Shown one piece after another: positions 26,083 through 34,755 of a stretch of DNA of 64,000 nucleotides. The stretch is from NCBI GenBank assembly GCA_036389295.1, contig DASVQB010000030.1, positions 1-64,000 of the forward strand, written 5' to 3'. The translations under genes and the position numbers were made by a program. Below the pieces are notes generated by a model. It was not told the origin of the DNA and searched no databases. It saw only the letters and a program-made list of their open reading frames with translations. The DNA comes from AC-37 sp036389295. Its GTDB lineage: Bacteria; Actinomycetota; Thermoleophilia; Solirubrobacterales; Thermoleophilaceae. Within the stretch, counting starts at the first letter, position 1. Every line of letters begins with the position of its first letter.

Positions 26083-27444
26083 CTACGCCAGCCGGCGCGC
26101 GCCCGGGCGGTTGAAGACCGCCCAGCGGCGCAGCACGCGGCCCTCGCGGACCGCCAGCATCTGGTGGAAGCGCTGGATGCCGACCTCGGTCTGCTCCGGC
26201 CGGTAGAGGACGTAGTCGCCGAGCTCCACCGAGCCCTTCGGGACGACGAACGCGTCGCCGCCGCCCGAGGCCTCGTCCTCGCGGGCGCCGGGCGGGTGCA
26301 CGATCTCCGCCGGGTCGCCGATCGCCTGCACGACGATCTCCTGCTCCGTCGCGCCGGGCTGGGCCAGGCCGAGCACCGGCGCGCTCGGGTGGTCGCTCGT
26401 GATCCGGCGGACCGACCCGCCCATCGCCAGCGCGGGCGACAGGCCCTCGACGTCGTAGCCGCCGTTCAGGTAGCCGGCGAACAGGAACGCCGAGCCGCAG
26501 CCGATCTCGTTCGCCGGCCCCCCGACCCAGTTGCGGTAGTTCGAGCTGCCCGGCCCGTTGCGGACCAGCGTCCGCTCGTCGTACAGGTCGGAGCCCAGTT
26601 CGGCGAGCTCGGCGAGGCGGGCGCGGTAGGACTCCTGCGCCTGCGTCGCCACGAGCTGCCGGTACGACTGCTCGCCGTTCAGCGTCGCGTGCCCGTCGTA
26701 GCCGAGCACCGCGCCCAGCCGCAGCCGGGCGCGCTCTCGTCGGAGCACCTCGAGGCAGGCGGCCAGCTCGTCGCGGTCGTTCATCCCGCCGCGCCCCATC
26801 CCCACGTCGAGCTCGAGCGCGACGTGGATCGGGAGCCGCCGCCGCGACGTCCGCGCCAGCCGGGCGAGGTGCTCCATCAGCGGCAGCGAGTCGACCAGGA
26901 TCCACAGCCGGTGACGGCGCTGGCGGCGCGGCGGCCGCGAGCCGAGGTACGCCGCCAGCTCGCCGAAGGTCGGCGGGTAGCCGGTCATGAGGTCGGTCCC
27001 GCGCGGCGCGGCGGCGACGATCGGGTCGACCTCGCTCAGGTTGAAGACGAGGCCGCGCGGCTCGGGCAGCCGCCGCAGCAGGTACGCGATCAGCGCCTGG
27101 CTGCGGAACGACTTGAGCGCCGGCCGCACGCCCCACCCCTGGGCGCGGGCGAAGTCGACCACGGTCGCCACGTTGCGGTCGAGCGCCGCGAGGTCGAGCA
27201 TCAGCACCGGGTACCCGCCGCCGTGGCGCTTCGCGAGCCGCGCGAGCGCCTCCAGGTCCATGGGCGTGCCGCCGGAGCCGATCGGCGGCTGCTTCGGCGC
27301 CCGCCGGCGCGCGCGGACCGCCGCCGGGGCGCCCGAGGCCGGCCCGGCCGACGCCGCGGTGGCCGCCGCGGCCGCTCCGGCGGCGACGAACCCGCGCCTG
27401 TCGAGCCTCGGGCCCGGCGGGCGCTCTTCGGCCGCGTCGCTCAG
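26083..27444 (-). CDS. Tat-exported alanine racemase-fold PLP enzyme (D-threonine aldolase/DSD1-like)
   Basis: About 453 residues. The N-terminus carries a twin-arginine motif (LDRRGFVAAGA) and an Ala-rich h-region, so export folded with cofactor is likely. The body matches the Ala_racemase_N barrel with a D-serine-dehydratase-like C-terminal domain: MLDLAALDRNVATVVDFA, then RPALKSFRSQALIAYLL with the probable PLP lysine in ALKSF, and GLGYDGHA-type strands. Relatives act on D-threonine or D-serine. No ATG/GTG lies in frame upstream of the Tat motif; CTG at 27444 (CTGAGC overlapping the upstream TGA) is the best start. The next ATG (~27260) would remove the Tat signal. Confidence 0.8.
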   Translation of the reverse strand: MSDAAEERPPGPRLDRRGFVAAGAAAAATAASAGPASGAPAAVRARRRAPKQPPIGSGGTPMDLEALARLAKRHGGGYPVLMLDLAALDRNVATVVDFARAQGWGVRPALKSFRSQALIAYLLRRLPEPRGLVFNLSEVDPIVAAAPRGTDLMTGYPPTFGELAAYLGSRPPRRQRRHRLWILVDSLPLMEHLARLARTSRRRLPIHVALELDVGMGRGGMNDRDELAACLEVLRRERARLRLGAVLGYDGHATLNGEQSYRQLVATQAQESYRARLAELAELGSDLYDERTLVRNGPGSSNYRNWVGGPANEIGCGSAFLFAGYLNGGYDVEGLSPALAMGGSVRRITSDHPSAPVLGLAQPGATEQEIVVQAIGDPAEIVHPPGAREDEASGGGDAFVVPKGSVELGDYVLYRPEQTEVGIQRFHQMLAVREGRVLRRWAVFNRPGARRLA

Positions 27445-28733
27445 TTGGCGGCCGAGGTCGGCTGCGGCTCGTTCGACGGAGCCCCTCCGCCCCGGCTCCG
27501 CGGCGACCGCAGGGCCACGGCGGCCGCCCGGGCGATGGCGCGCGGCGTGAGGTAGCGACCGGGGGTGATCAGCCGCTCGGTGTAGTCCTGCATGTGCCGC
27601 GCGGCCGTGGAGTCGTTGGCGGCGGCGCGGAGCTTGAGTCGCTCGATCGGGTTGAAGCGGCGGCCGGTCGAGTACGAGGAGGTGAGCAGGAAGTGCCCGT
27701 ACAGCCGGCGGCGGTGCGTCTTGGCGTAGTCGGCGAGCGCGCGGTCGACGCCCTGGTCGGCGGCAACGGCGTCGGCGGTGGCCTCCACGAGCCACTCGGC
27801 GGACTCGAACGCCCAGCCGCAGCCGACGCCCCAGACCGGGTCGGCGGCCATTGCGGCGTCGCCTACGAACGCGAGGCCGGGGATCGCGGCGCGCCTGATC
27901 GTGTTCGGCATCTCGAGCTTCGCGATGAACTTCGACTCGCGCGCCTCGGGCCGGATCGCCGGCGCGTCGGGCAGCCTGGCCGCGTGCCGGACGAGGGCCG
28001 CCTCGACGTCCCCCTTCCAGTCGCCGAGCCGGTCCTTCGAGATGAACCCCGCGAACTGGACGAGCCCGTCGTCGGTCGGGCTCGCGATCGCGTAGTCCGG
28101 GTCCGGGTCGAGGAACCACACCTGCGCCTGCTTGTCCCGGACGGTCGGGTTCACGCGGTAGTAGGCCGCGTACGCGAAGCGGTTGTTCGGCTTCACGGTC
28201 TCCTCGACGCCGGCGAGCTTGCCGAGCGTCGACTGGCGACCGTCGGCCGCGACCACGACCTTCGCGAGGAGCCGCCGCACCTCGCCCGAGCGGTCGCGCA
28301 CCTCCACGCCGGAGACCCGGCCGCCGTCCCGGATCAGATCGGTGGCCGTGCAGCCCAGCATCAGCTCGACGCCGGGCGTGGTGGCGGCGGCCTCGCGCAG
28401 CATCGGGTCGAGCTTCGCGCGGCGGACGTTCCAGGACGGCGGGCGGTCGTCGCGGGCGTCGTGGTACGCCCAGCCGTAGCGCGACCAGGTGTCGACGCCC
28501 GTGCGGACGGCGCCCAGCGCCTCGAAGTCGCGGACGAGCCCGAGGCGCTCGATCACGAGGTGCGCGTGCGACTGGATGAAGTGGCCGCAGACCGTCTTGT
28601 AGGCGCGCGGGTCGGAGTGCTTCTCGACGAGCGCGACGCGCCTGCCCGACCGCCCGTACAGCATCGCCGCGGTGGACCCGGCGATCCCGGTGCCCACGAT
28701 GACGACGTCGAAGCGGTCCCCCTCGGCAGACAC
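27441..28733 (-). CDS. Geranylgeranyl-reductase-like FAD-dependent oxidoreductase
   Basis: A 430-residue group 2 flavoprotein: FAD dinucleotide motif VVIVGTGIAGSTAAMLYG (about 9-26), EK after beta2, a DG motif (VVVAADGRQSTLGKLAG) and GDAAMAADPVWGVGCGWA near 305-322, typical of the GGR/halogenase/PHBH superfamily. Substrates include isoprenoid chains and aromatic or polyketide compounds. GTG at 28733 is fixed by a perfect GGAGGA Shine-Dalgarno 7 bp upstream; the frame remains open to 28850 but that part lacks an RBS. It precedes and overlaps the Tat PLP-enzyme gene and follows a P450 gene. Confidence 0.88.
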   Translation of the reverse strand: MSAEGDRFDVVIVGTGIAGSTAAMLYGRSGRRVALVEKHSDPRAYKTVCGHFIQSHAHLVIERLGLVRDFEALGAVRTGVDTWSRYGWAYHDARDDRPPSWNVRRAKLDPMLREAAATTPGVELMLGCTATDLIRDGGRVSGVEVRDRSGEVRRLLAKVVVAADGRQSTLGKLAGVEETVKPNNRFAYAAYYRVNPTVRDKQAQVWFLDPDPDYAIASPTDDGLVQFAGFISKDRLGDWKGDVEAALVRHAARLPDAPAIRPEARESKFIAKLEMPNTIRRAAIPGLAFVGDAAMAADPVWGVGCGWAFESAEWLVEATADAVAADQGVDRALADYAKTHRRRLYGHFLLTSSYSTGRRFNPIERLKLRAAANDSTAARHMQDYTERLITPGRYLTPRAIARAAAVALRSPRSRGGGAPSNEPQPTSAAN

Positions 28734-28740
28734 GCTGCTT

Positions 28741-28745
28741 CCTCC
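28741..28745 (-). promoter_or_regulatory. Strong Shine-Dalgarno deciding the flavoprotein start
   Basis: CCTCC on the plus strand reads GGAGG on the minus strand, 7 bp before GTG at 28733. It fixes the start of the flavoprotein gene and rejects the in-frame start at 28850. Confidence 0.8.
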
Positions 28746-28818
28746 TTGAATCACTCCAGCGGCGGCGCGGCCCCGACTCCCCCCCTGGGCCATCGCCGCC
28801 GCTGGATCTCCTCGGATT

Positions 28819-28838
28819 GCACACGATACTGCCTGTGC
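28819..28838. promoter_or_regulatory. Inverted repeat GCACA-N10-TGTGC, candidate operator
   Basis: A perfect 5-bp dyad with a one-helical-turn spacer lies in the 135-bp gap between the P450 stop (28869) and the flavoprotein start (28733). The spacing is that of a dimeric regulator site, about 85-105 bp upstream of the flavoprotein start. No regulator gene is adjacent, so the binding protein is unknown. Confidence 0.35.
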
Positions 28839-28868
28839 GCCGAAAAACATCCGCCAGGTGGCAGAAAT

Positions 28869-30215
28869 TCAGGTCTGGAGGAGAACACGGGCCTCCTCCT
28901 CGATCTCGGCGGCCGCCGGACGGGCCGTCGCGCGCCGCCCCTCGAGCACCACGCGCGCCCCGCGGGCGGGCACGACGACCACGTGGTGCAGGCGCTGCGC
29001 CTCCGGCCTCGGCGACGCCGCGCGCAGCTCGGCGCGGTCGAGGACCGTGCGCAGCACGACCTTCATCTCGAGGTGGGCGAACGCCGCCCCGATGCAGCGG
29101 CGCACGCCGCCTCCGAACGGCACGAACGTGTACGGCCGCGGGTCGCCGTCGAGGAAGCGCTCGGGCCTGAACTCGTGCGGGTCGCTCCACGCGTCCGCGC
29201 GCGAGTGGAGCAGGGGGAGCGCGACGACGACCTGCGTGCCGGCCGGCAGCAGGTGGCCCGCGACCTCCGTCTCCCTCGTGAGGACCCTCGTCGCGTCCGT
29301 GACCGGCGGGCGGACGCGCAGGGTCTCCTTGACGACCGCGTCGAGGTACTCGTCGTCGGGCGACTCGCGCAGCCGGTCGAGCACGCGCGGGGTCCTCAGC
29401 ACGCGCTCGAACGTCCAGGCGAGCGACGCCGAGGTGGTCTCGTAGCCGGCGGCCAGCAGGTCGTAGACCTCGTCGCGCAGCTCCTCGTCGGACATCGGCG
29501 AGCCGTCCTCGTGGCGCGCGGCGAGCAGCAGCGACAGCACGTCGGCGCCGTCCTCGGACGGCTCGGCGCGGCGCTCGCCGATCTCGCGGTGGACGAGCCG
29601 GTCGAGCTCCGCGCGCGCGGCGACGAACCGCCGCCAGGGGCCGAGCGGGCCGAGGTCGCGCTGGAGGACCGGCAGCGGGAGGACGAGCGCGGCCAGGCGG
29701 TCGAGGCGCAGGATCGCGCGGCGGAGCTCGGCCACGCGCTCGGCGTCGCCGACGCCGAGCACCGCGCGGAGGATCGCCTCCATCGTGATCCTGCGCGTGG
29801 CGTCCAGCAGGCGGAACGGCGTGCCGACCGGCCAGCGGCCGACCTCGCGCTCGGTCACGGCCGCGAACGTCCCCTCGAACCGGCGCATCGCGTCGCCGTG
29901 GAACGGCGGCAGGAGCAGCTTGCGCTGGCGCAGGTGGTCGCCCTCGTCGAGGGTCATGACCGAGAACCGGCCGAGAACCGGCTCGAACAGCCGCGCGTTC
30001 GCCTCGCCGGCGTGGAAGACGTCGGGCGCCCCGCGGAACACCCGCTCCACCTCGGCGGGGTCGGCCACGTAGACGACCTCGCCGATCCCCTGGAAGCGGG
30101 CCCGGAAGCAGTCGCCGTAGCGCGCGCGGCACCACTCCAGGAAGCCGACCGGCCGGTGCAGGAAAGCGGCCGTCTGGATCGCGCCCGGAAGCCGCGGGCC
30201 GGAGGGTGGCGCCAT
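28869..30215 (-). CDS. Cytochrome P450 (CYP), heme monooxygenase
   Basis: A 448-residue soluble-type P450. The I-helix oxygen-binding motif is AGYETTSASLAW; the K-helix ExxR is KETLRVRPP; the meander FRPERFL precedes the heme-thiolate loop FGGGVRRCIGAAFA. No membrane anchor is evident. ATG at 30215 was chosen; the frame is open far upstream but that region is antisense to the hydrolase and SDR genes. It probably heads the P450-flavoprotein-PLP-enzyme transcript, although a 135-bp gap with an inverted repeat separates it. No ferredoxin or reductase partner is nearby. Substrate unknown. Confidence 0.95.
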   Translation of the reverse strand: MAPPSGPRLPGAIQTAAFLHRPVGFLEWCRARYGDCFRARFQGIGEVVYVADPAEVERVFRGAPDVFHAGEANARLFEPVLGRFSVMTLDEGDHLRQRKLLLPPFHGDAMRRFEGTFAAVTEREVGRWPVGTPFRLLDATRRITMEAILRAVLGVGDAERVAELRRAILRLDRLAALVLPLPVLQRDLGPLGPWRRFVAARAELDRLVHREIGERRAEPSEDGADVLSLLLAARHEDGSPMSDEELRDEVYDLLAAGYETTSASLAWTFERVLRTPRVLDRLRESPDDEYLDAVVKETLRVRPPVTDATRVLTRETEVAGHLLPAGTQVVVALPLLHSRADAWSDPHEFRPERFLDGDPRPYTFVPFGGGVRRCIGAAFAHLEMKVVLRTVLDRAELRAASPRPEAQRLHHVVVVPARGARVVLEGRRATARPAAAEIEEEARVLLQT

Positions 30216-30293
30216 GCCCGGACTTCTACCCGTTGCGGTGCGCGCGCGCAAGCGTCGACGCGCCGGTGACGCCGGCTGGTGGAGAATCCGCTC

Positions 30294-31232
30294 ATGAGCC
30301 TGCTCGGAAGGGCGCTGGTCGGGACCGGCTCGGCCGCGGCCGCGCTCGCGCTGAACCGCGTCCTCGTCGACCGCGAGACGCGGCCGGCCCAGGCCGACGG
30401 CGGGTACCTCGTGGGGGTTCCGGCCGGCGAGCTGCACGTCGTCGACGAGGGCGACCCGGACGCGCCGCCGACGGTCCTGCTCCACGGCTTCGCCGGCTCG
30501 CTGCGCTGGTTCGACCGGCTCGCCCCGCTCCTCGCTCGGGAGCGCCGCGCGATCCGGCTCGACCTGCTCGGCCACGGCGGCTCGACCAAGCCGCGCACGG
30601 GCTACTCGATCGAGGCCCAGGCGGAGGCGGTCGAGCTGGCGCTGGCCCGGCTCGGGGTCGAGCGGGCGGCGTTCGTCGGGCACGCCATGGGCGCCGCCGT
30701 GGCGGTCGCGCTCGCCGAGCGCGGCGGCGAGCTGGTCGAGCGGATCGCGATCCTCGACGAGGCGCCGGACAACGACTTCGGCGACCAGCCGCTGATCGCG
30801 AAGCTCGGCTTCGTGCCGGTGCTCGGCGAGGCGATCCACCGGGTCGTGACCGACGGGATGGTCCGCGACGGCTACGCGGACGCGTTCGGCGAGGAGTTCG
30901 ACCTCGCGACCGGCTTCGACGACCCCGACCAGGTCGTGCGCGACTTCCGCAGCATGACCTACGCGTCGTACAGCGGCTGCTGGGACGCCGAGGACGCCTT
31001 CCTCGCGGCGACGCCGCTCGACGAGCGCCTCCGGCGGCTCGACCTGCCGGCCCTCGTGGTCTTCGGCGAGCAGGACAGGTTCTTCCGGGCGCAGGAGTCG
31101 GCCGACGCGTTCCGGCGCGTCCCGCGGGCGCGGGTCGAGACGATCCCGGGCTGCGGGCACTCGCCGGCCGTCGAGCGGCCCGCGGAGCTGGCGCCGCTGG
31201 TCCTCGAGCTGGTCGCGACCGCGGCGGGCTGA
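30294..31232 (+). CDS. Alpha/beta-hydrolase fold protein lacking the nucleophile serine
   Basis: About 312 residues with the HG oxyanion segment (LLHGFAGSLRWF), the acid in FGEQDRFF and the histidine in GCGHSPAVERP. The nucleophile elbow, normally GxSxG, reads GHAMG: codon GCC stands where TCC or AGC is expected. Unless another residue serves, the protein should lack esterase activity; other folds of this class work as receptors or use different chemistry. A leading hydrophobic segment (VGTGSAAAALAL) may tether it to the membrane. ATG at 30294 is preceded by GGTGGAG; GTG at 30279 is an alternative. It is followed 9 bp later by an SDR gene. Confidence 0.9.
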   Translation: MSLLGRALVGTGSAAAALALNRVLVDRETRPAQADGGYLVGVPAGELHVVDEGDPDAPPTVLLHGFAGSLRWFDRLAPLLARERRAIRLDLLGHGGSTKPRTGYSIEAQAEAVELALARLGVERAAFVGHAMGAAVAVALAERGGELVERIAILDEAPDNDFGDQPLIAKLGFVPVLGEAIHRVVTDGMVRDGYADAFGEEFDLATGFDDPDQVVRDFRSMTYASYSGCWDAEDAFLAATPLDERLRRLDLPALVVFGEQDRFFRAQESADAFRRVPRARVETIPGCGHSPAVERPAELAPLVLELVATAAG

Positions 31233-31241
31233 GCGCCGGCC

Positions 31242-32054
31242 GTGCGCCTCGCCTCCCGCTACGCGGGCACCCACGCGCTCGTGACGGGCGGCTCGGGCGG
31301 CATCGGCCTCGCGCTGGCGCGCAGGCTGGTCGACCTGGGCGCCGGCGTGACGCTCGTGGCCCGGAGCGCGGAGGGGCTGGCGCGCGCGGAGGACGAGCTG
31401 CGCCGCGTGCGGTCCGGCGCGGAGGTGCGCACGATCTCGCTCGACGTGTCGGACGAAGAGGTCGTGGCCGACGTCTTCCCGCGCGAGCTCGGGGGGCGGC
31501 CGGTCGACCTGCTCGTCAACTGCGCGGGCGTGTCGAGCGTCGCGACGTTCCTCGAGGCCGAGCCCGCCGGGCTGCGCGACGAGATGGACGTGAACTACTT
31601 CGGCGCGGTGTGGGTGACGCGCGCGATCGTCCCGGGGATGCTCGACCGCGGCCGCGGGCACGTGCTGAACGTGGGCTCGACGGCCTCGCTGATCGGGATC
31701 TGGGGCTACTCCGCCTACACGCCCCCGAAGTTCGCGCTCTACGGGCTGTCCGAGGTGCTGCGCGCCGAGCTGCGGCCGCGCGGCGTCGGGGTGAGCATCG
31801 TGCTGCCGACGAGCACGCGGACGCCGATGCTCGACCGCGAGCTGGCGGAGGCGCCTCCCGAGACGAGGCGGATCCTCCTGTCCACGCGGGTGCTCGAGCC
31901 CGACCGCGTGGCCGAGGCCGCGCTGCGCGGGGCGGCGCGCGGGCGGTTCGAGATCGTGCCGGGCCCCGACGTCCGCCTCTCGATCTGGGCGTACCGGACG
32001 TTCCCGCGGGTCGGCCGGGCGCTGCTCGACCGCGAGGCGCGGCGGGCGCGGTGA
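31242..32054 (+). CDS. Short-chain dehydrogenase, 3-ketodihydrosphingosine-reductase-like
   Basis: A 270-residue NAD(P)-dependent SDR: cofactor loop TGGSGGIGLALA, NCAGVS and the catalytic Ser/Tyr/Lys in NVGSTASLIG and AYTPPKFAL. The long C-terminus (ILLSTRVLEPDRVAEAALRG, then SIWAYRTFPRVGRALL) and the PPKFAL helix resemble KDSR-type and other lipid-handling SDRs, so a lipid ketone substrate is plausible but not proven. GTG at 31242. It overlaps the M28 peptidase gene by GTGA, so the two are coupled. Confidence 0.88.
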   Translation: MRLASRYAGTHALVTGGSGGIGLALARRLVDLGAGVTLVARSAEGLARAEDELRRVRSGAEVRTISLDVSDEEVVADVFPRELGGRPVDLLVNCAGVSSVATFLEAEPAGLRDEMDVNYFGAVWVTRAIVPGMLDRGRGHVLNVGSTASLIGIWGYSAYTPPKFALYGLSEVLRAELRPRGVGVSIVLPTSTRTPMLDRELAEAPPETRRILLSTRVLEPDRVAEAALRGAARGRFEIVPGPDVRLSIWAYRTFPRVGRALLDREARRAR

Positions 32055-33334
32055 GGACGCGCCCGCGCCGCGACGCGGCGGCCTCGGACGCGCGCTCCGG
32101 CGACGGTGCGGCTCCGGTGCCCGCGCCGGGCGAGGCGGCGCTCCGCGAGGTCGTCGAGGCGCTCGCCCCGATCGAGCGCCGGCCGTGCTCGCCCGGCGAG
32201 CGGGAGGCCGCGGAGCGGCTCGCCGGGCGCCTCCGGCGGGCCGGCTGCGACGTCGCGCTCGAGGAGGAGGCCGCCCGCGGGCTCTACATGCCGACGCTGG
32301 CCGGGCTGGGCGTGGCCGCGACCGCCGGCGCGGCCCTGTGCCTCGCGGGCCGCCGCGCGGCTGGCACGCTCGCGTCGCTCGCGGCCGCAGCCGCCCTCGT
32401 CGACGAGGCCCAGAACGGCCCGCGGCTCCTGCGGCGGGCGCTCTACCGGCCGCGGACGACCGTGAACGTGGTGGGACGGCCCGCCGCCGCCGCGGGGTCG
32501 CCGGACCGGCCCGCGGACGACGCCTCCCTCCCCACGCTCGTGGTACTCGCCCACCACGACGCGCACCAGGTCGGCCGGCTCTACGACCAGTCGGCGCTGC
32601 GAACCGTCCACCGCCTCGCCCCGGACCTGCTCGCCCGGCTCAGGACCGCGCCGCCGCAGTGGTGGGCCGGCCTCGCCGGACCGGTGCTGGCCGTCGCGGG
32701 CGCCGTCACCGGCGGCCGCCGCCCGGCCATCGCCGCCCTCGCCCTGAACGTCGCGGGCACCGCCGCCGTCGCCGAGGTCGCGCGCAACCCGGTCTCCCCC
32801 GGCGCGAACGACAACCTCTCCGGCGTCGCCGCGCTGGTCGGGCTCGCCGAGCTGCTCCGCGAGCGCCCGATCCCCGGCGTCCGGGTGCTGCTCGTCTCCT
32901 GCGGCGCCGAGGAGGCCCTCCAGGAGGGCATCCGCCCGTTCGTCGCCCGCCACTCGCCGGAGCTCGACCGCGAGCGGACCCGCTTCCTCAACCTCGAGAC
33001 CGTCGGCTCGCCGCGGCTCGTGATGCTCGAGGGCGAGGGGCCGATCTGGATGGAGGACTACGCGCGGCCCGGGTTCCGGGACCTCGTGAGCTGGACGGCC
33101 CGCCGGGCGTCGATCGCGCTCGAGCGCGGCTTCCGCGCCCGCGCGTCGACCGACTCGGCGATCCCGAGCCGCGCCGGCTACCCGACGGCCACGCTCACCT
33201 CGCTCACCGACTGGGGCGCGCTCGCGAACTACCACCTCGCGACCGACGTGCCCGAGAACGTCGACTACGGCACCGTCGCGGACGCGGCGCGCCTCGCCTA
33301 CGGCGTCGCCGCGGCGCTGGCGGACGAGGGCTAG
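32051..33334 (+). CDS. M28-family metallopeptidase with internal hydrophobic segments
   Basis: About 427 residues, start GTG at 32051 inside the SDR stop (GTGA). The zinc-ligand pattern of M28 peptidases is visible: LAHHDAHQ, GANDNLSGVAAL, CGAEEALQEG, LNLETVGS and the final His in NYHLATD. Two hydrophobic stretches lie before and within the domain (GLGVAATAGAALCLA near 90 and WWAGLAGPVLAVAGAVTG near 215), which suggests a membrane-associated enzyme rather than a secreted one. The role, peptidase or amidohydrolase on a lipid-linked substrate, cannot be read from the sequence. Confidence 0.88.
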   Translation: MRTRPRRDAAASDARSGDGAAPVPAPGEAALREVVEALAPIERRPCSPGEREAAERLAGRLRRAGCDVALEEEAARGLYMPTLAGLGVAATAGAALCLAGRRAAGTLASLAAAAALVDEAQNGPRLLRRALYRPRTTVNVVGRPAAAAGSPDRPADDASLPTLVVLAHHDAHQVGRLYDQSALRTVHRLAPDLLARLRTAPPQWWAGLAGPVLAVAGAVTGGRRPAIAALALNVAGTAAVAEVARNPVSPGANDNLSGVAALVGLAELLRERPIPGVRVLLVSCGAEEALQEGIRPFVARHSPELDRERTRFLNLETVGSPRLVMLEGEGPIWMEDYARPGFRDLVSWTARRASIALERGFRARASTDSAIPSRAGYPTATLTSLTDWGALANYHLATDVPENVDYGTVADAARLAYGVAAALADEG

Positions 33335-33335
33335 A

Positions 33336-33350
33336 CCCCCCTCCCGGGGG
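33336..33350. terminator. Weak GC hairpin after M28 gene
   Basis: CCCCC pairs with GGGGG around a 5-nt CTCCC loop, two bases after the M28 peptidase stop. There is no U-tract, and the next gene runs in the same direction, so termination here is uncertain. Confidence 0.25.
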
Positions 33351-33396
33351 ACCACACCCCCCGACTTGGCCGCCGTGGTACGGTCGCCGCCGGCCC

Positions 33397-34755
33397 ATGC
33401 GGACGGAGACAGCGGACGCACGAGGGGGGGTCCGGGGTCCGGCGGGCGGCGTGCTCGGCGAGCTGCCCAGGCTGCGAAACGACCCGCTCCGCCTCTTCAC
33501 CGAAGCCGCCTCGAGCGGCGAGGACGTGGTGCGCTTCCGCGCCGCCTACCGGAGCGTCTTCCTGGCGGTCGGCCCGGACGCGATCGCCCACGTCGGCATC
33601 CACAACCGCGACAACTACGTGAAGGGCGTGAGCTACGAGGCGCTGCGCGTGCCGATCGGGGACGCCCTGCTGACGATCGACGGGAGCACGGCCCGCGAGC
33701 GCCGCCGGCTGCTGATGCCGATGTTCACGCGCCGCGCGCTCGAGACGGAGGTCCCGACGATGGCGTCCGCCGTGGAGGCGCTGTTCGAGCGCTGGGACGA
33801 GCTGGCCGCGAGCGGCGCCGCGTTCGACCTCGTCAGCGAGACGAACAGGCTGGCGTTCGACGTGGTCGGCCGTGTCCTGATGGGGACCGAGGTGGGGTCC
33901 GACATGGCCGAGCTCGAGGCGCTGATCGCCGACGCGAGCGGCTGGGTCGCGCGCCGGACGCGGGCGCTCGTCCCCCTCCCGCCGGCGCTGCCGACCCCCC
34001 GGAACGTCGCCTTCGCGCGCGCCCGGCGGGCGATCCGCGAGTTCGCCGACCGGCTGATCGCCGCGCGCCGGGAGGCCGGGCGCGACGACATCGTCACCCG
34101 TCTCGTCGAGGCCCGCGACGAGGGCGGGCGCGGGCTCGACGACGTGCAGGTGCGCGACGAGGTGATCGGCTTCCTGATGGCCGGCCACCAGACGACGGGG
34201 GCCGCGCTCGCCTGGACCTGGTACCTCCTCGCCCGCCACCGCGACGCCCAGGAGCGGCTCGCGCACGCGTCGGACATCGTCCTCGACGGCGGCCGGCCGG
34301 GCGCCCGCAAGCTCGACCTGATGCCGTACCTCGGCCAGGTGGTCGAGGAGTCGATGCGGCTCTACCCGCCCGGCTGGGCGTTCACCCGCACGCCGCTGGC
34401 CGACGACGAGGTCGGCGGCCGGGCGGTGCCGAAGGGCTCGATCGTGATCGTCAGCTCGTACGCCAACCAGCACAGCACGCGCTTCTGGGACGAGCCGGAG
34501 CGGTTCGACCCGGAGCGGTTCGCGGCCGGCCGGCGCGAGGCCATCGGCCCCTACGACTACTTCCCGTTCGGCGTCGGGCCGCACGTCTGCATCGGGAAGC
34601 TGATGGCGGAGCTGGAGGCGAAGACGGCGCTCGCCATGGTGGCGCGGCGCTACCGGCTCGAGCTCGCCTCGCCGGTGCCCGTGCCGCCCACGCCCGCGAT
34701 CACGCTGACGCCGGGCGCGCCGATCCGGGTCCGGGTGCGGCGGCGGTCCGCCTGA
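33397..34755 (+). CDS. Second cytochrome P450
   Basis: The 452-residue enzyme has I-helix AGHQTTGAALAW, K-helix EESMRLYPP, meander FDPERFAAG and heme loop FGVGPHVCIGKLMAELE. It is more like CYP102-heme or fatty-acid/terpene-hydroxylating types in overall shape, but substrate assignment is not possible. ATG at 33397. It is a separate P450 from the one at 28869-30215 (different I- and heme-loop motifs). Its stop TGA abuts the TCA of the convergent propeller gene, forming a TGATCA palindrome. Confidence 0.95.
   Translation: MRTETADARGGVRGPAGGVLGELPRLRNDPLRLFTEAASSGEDVVRFRAAYRSVFLAVGPDAIAHVGIHNRDNYVKGVSYEALRVPIGDALLTIDGSTARERRRLLMPMFTRRALETEVPTMASAVEALFERWDELAASGAAFDLVSETNRLAFDVVGRVLMGTEVGSDMAELEALIADASGWVARRTRALVPLPPALPTPRNVAFARARRAIREFADRLIAARREAGRDDIVTRLVEARDEGGRGLDDVQVRDEVIGFLMAGHQTTGAALAWTWYLLARHRDAQERLAHASDIVLDGGRPGARKLDLMPYLGQVVEESMRLYPPGWAFTRTPLADDEVGGRAVPKGSIVIVSSYANQHSTRFWDEPERFDPERFAAGRREAIGPYDYFPFGVGPHVCIGKLMAELEAKTALAMVARRYRLELASPVPVPPTPAITLTPGAPIRVRVRRRSA

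Noticed and set aside
26083..30135. A 1,350-codon minus-strand open frame covering several genes
   Set aside because: Only its last third is real coding (the Tat PLP enzyme). The upstream two thirds are antisense-frame shadow of P450 and flavoprotein genes, very Arg/Ala/Pro-rich; high GC removes stop codons.
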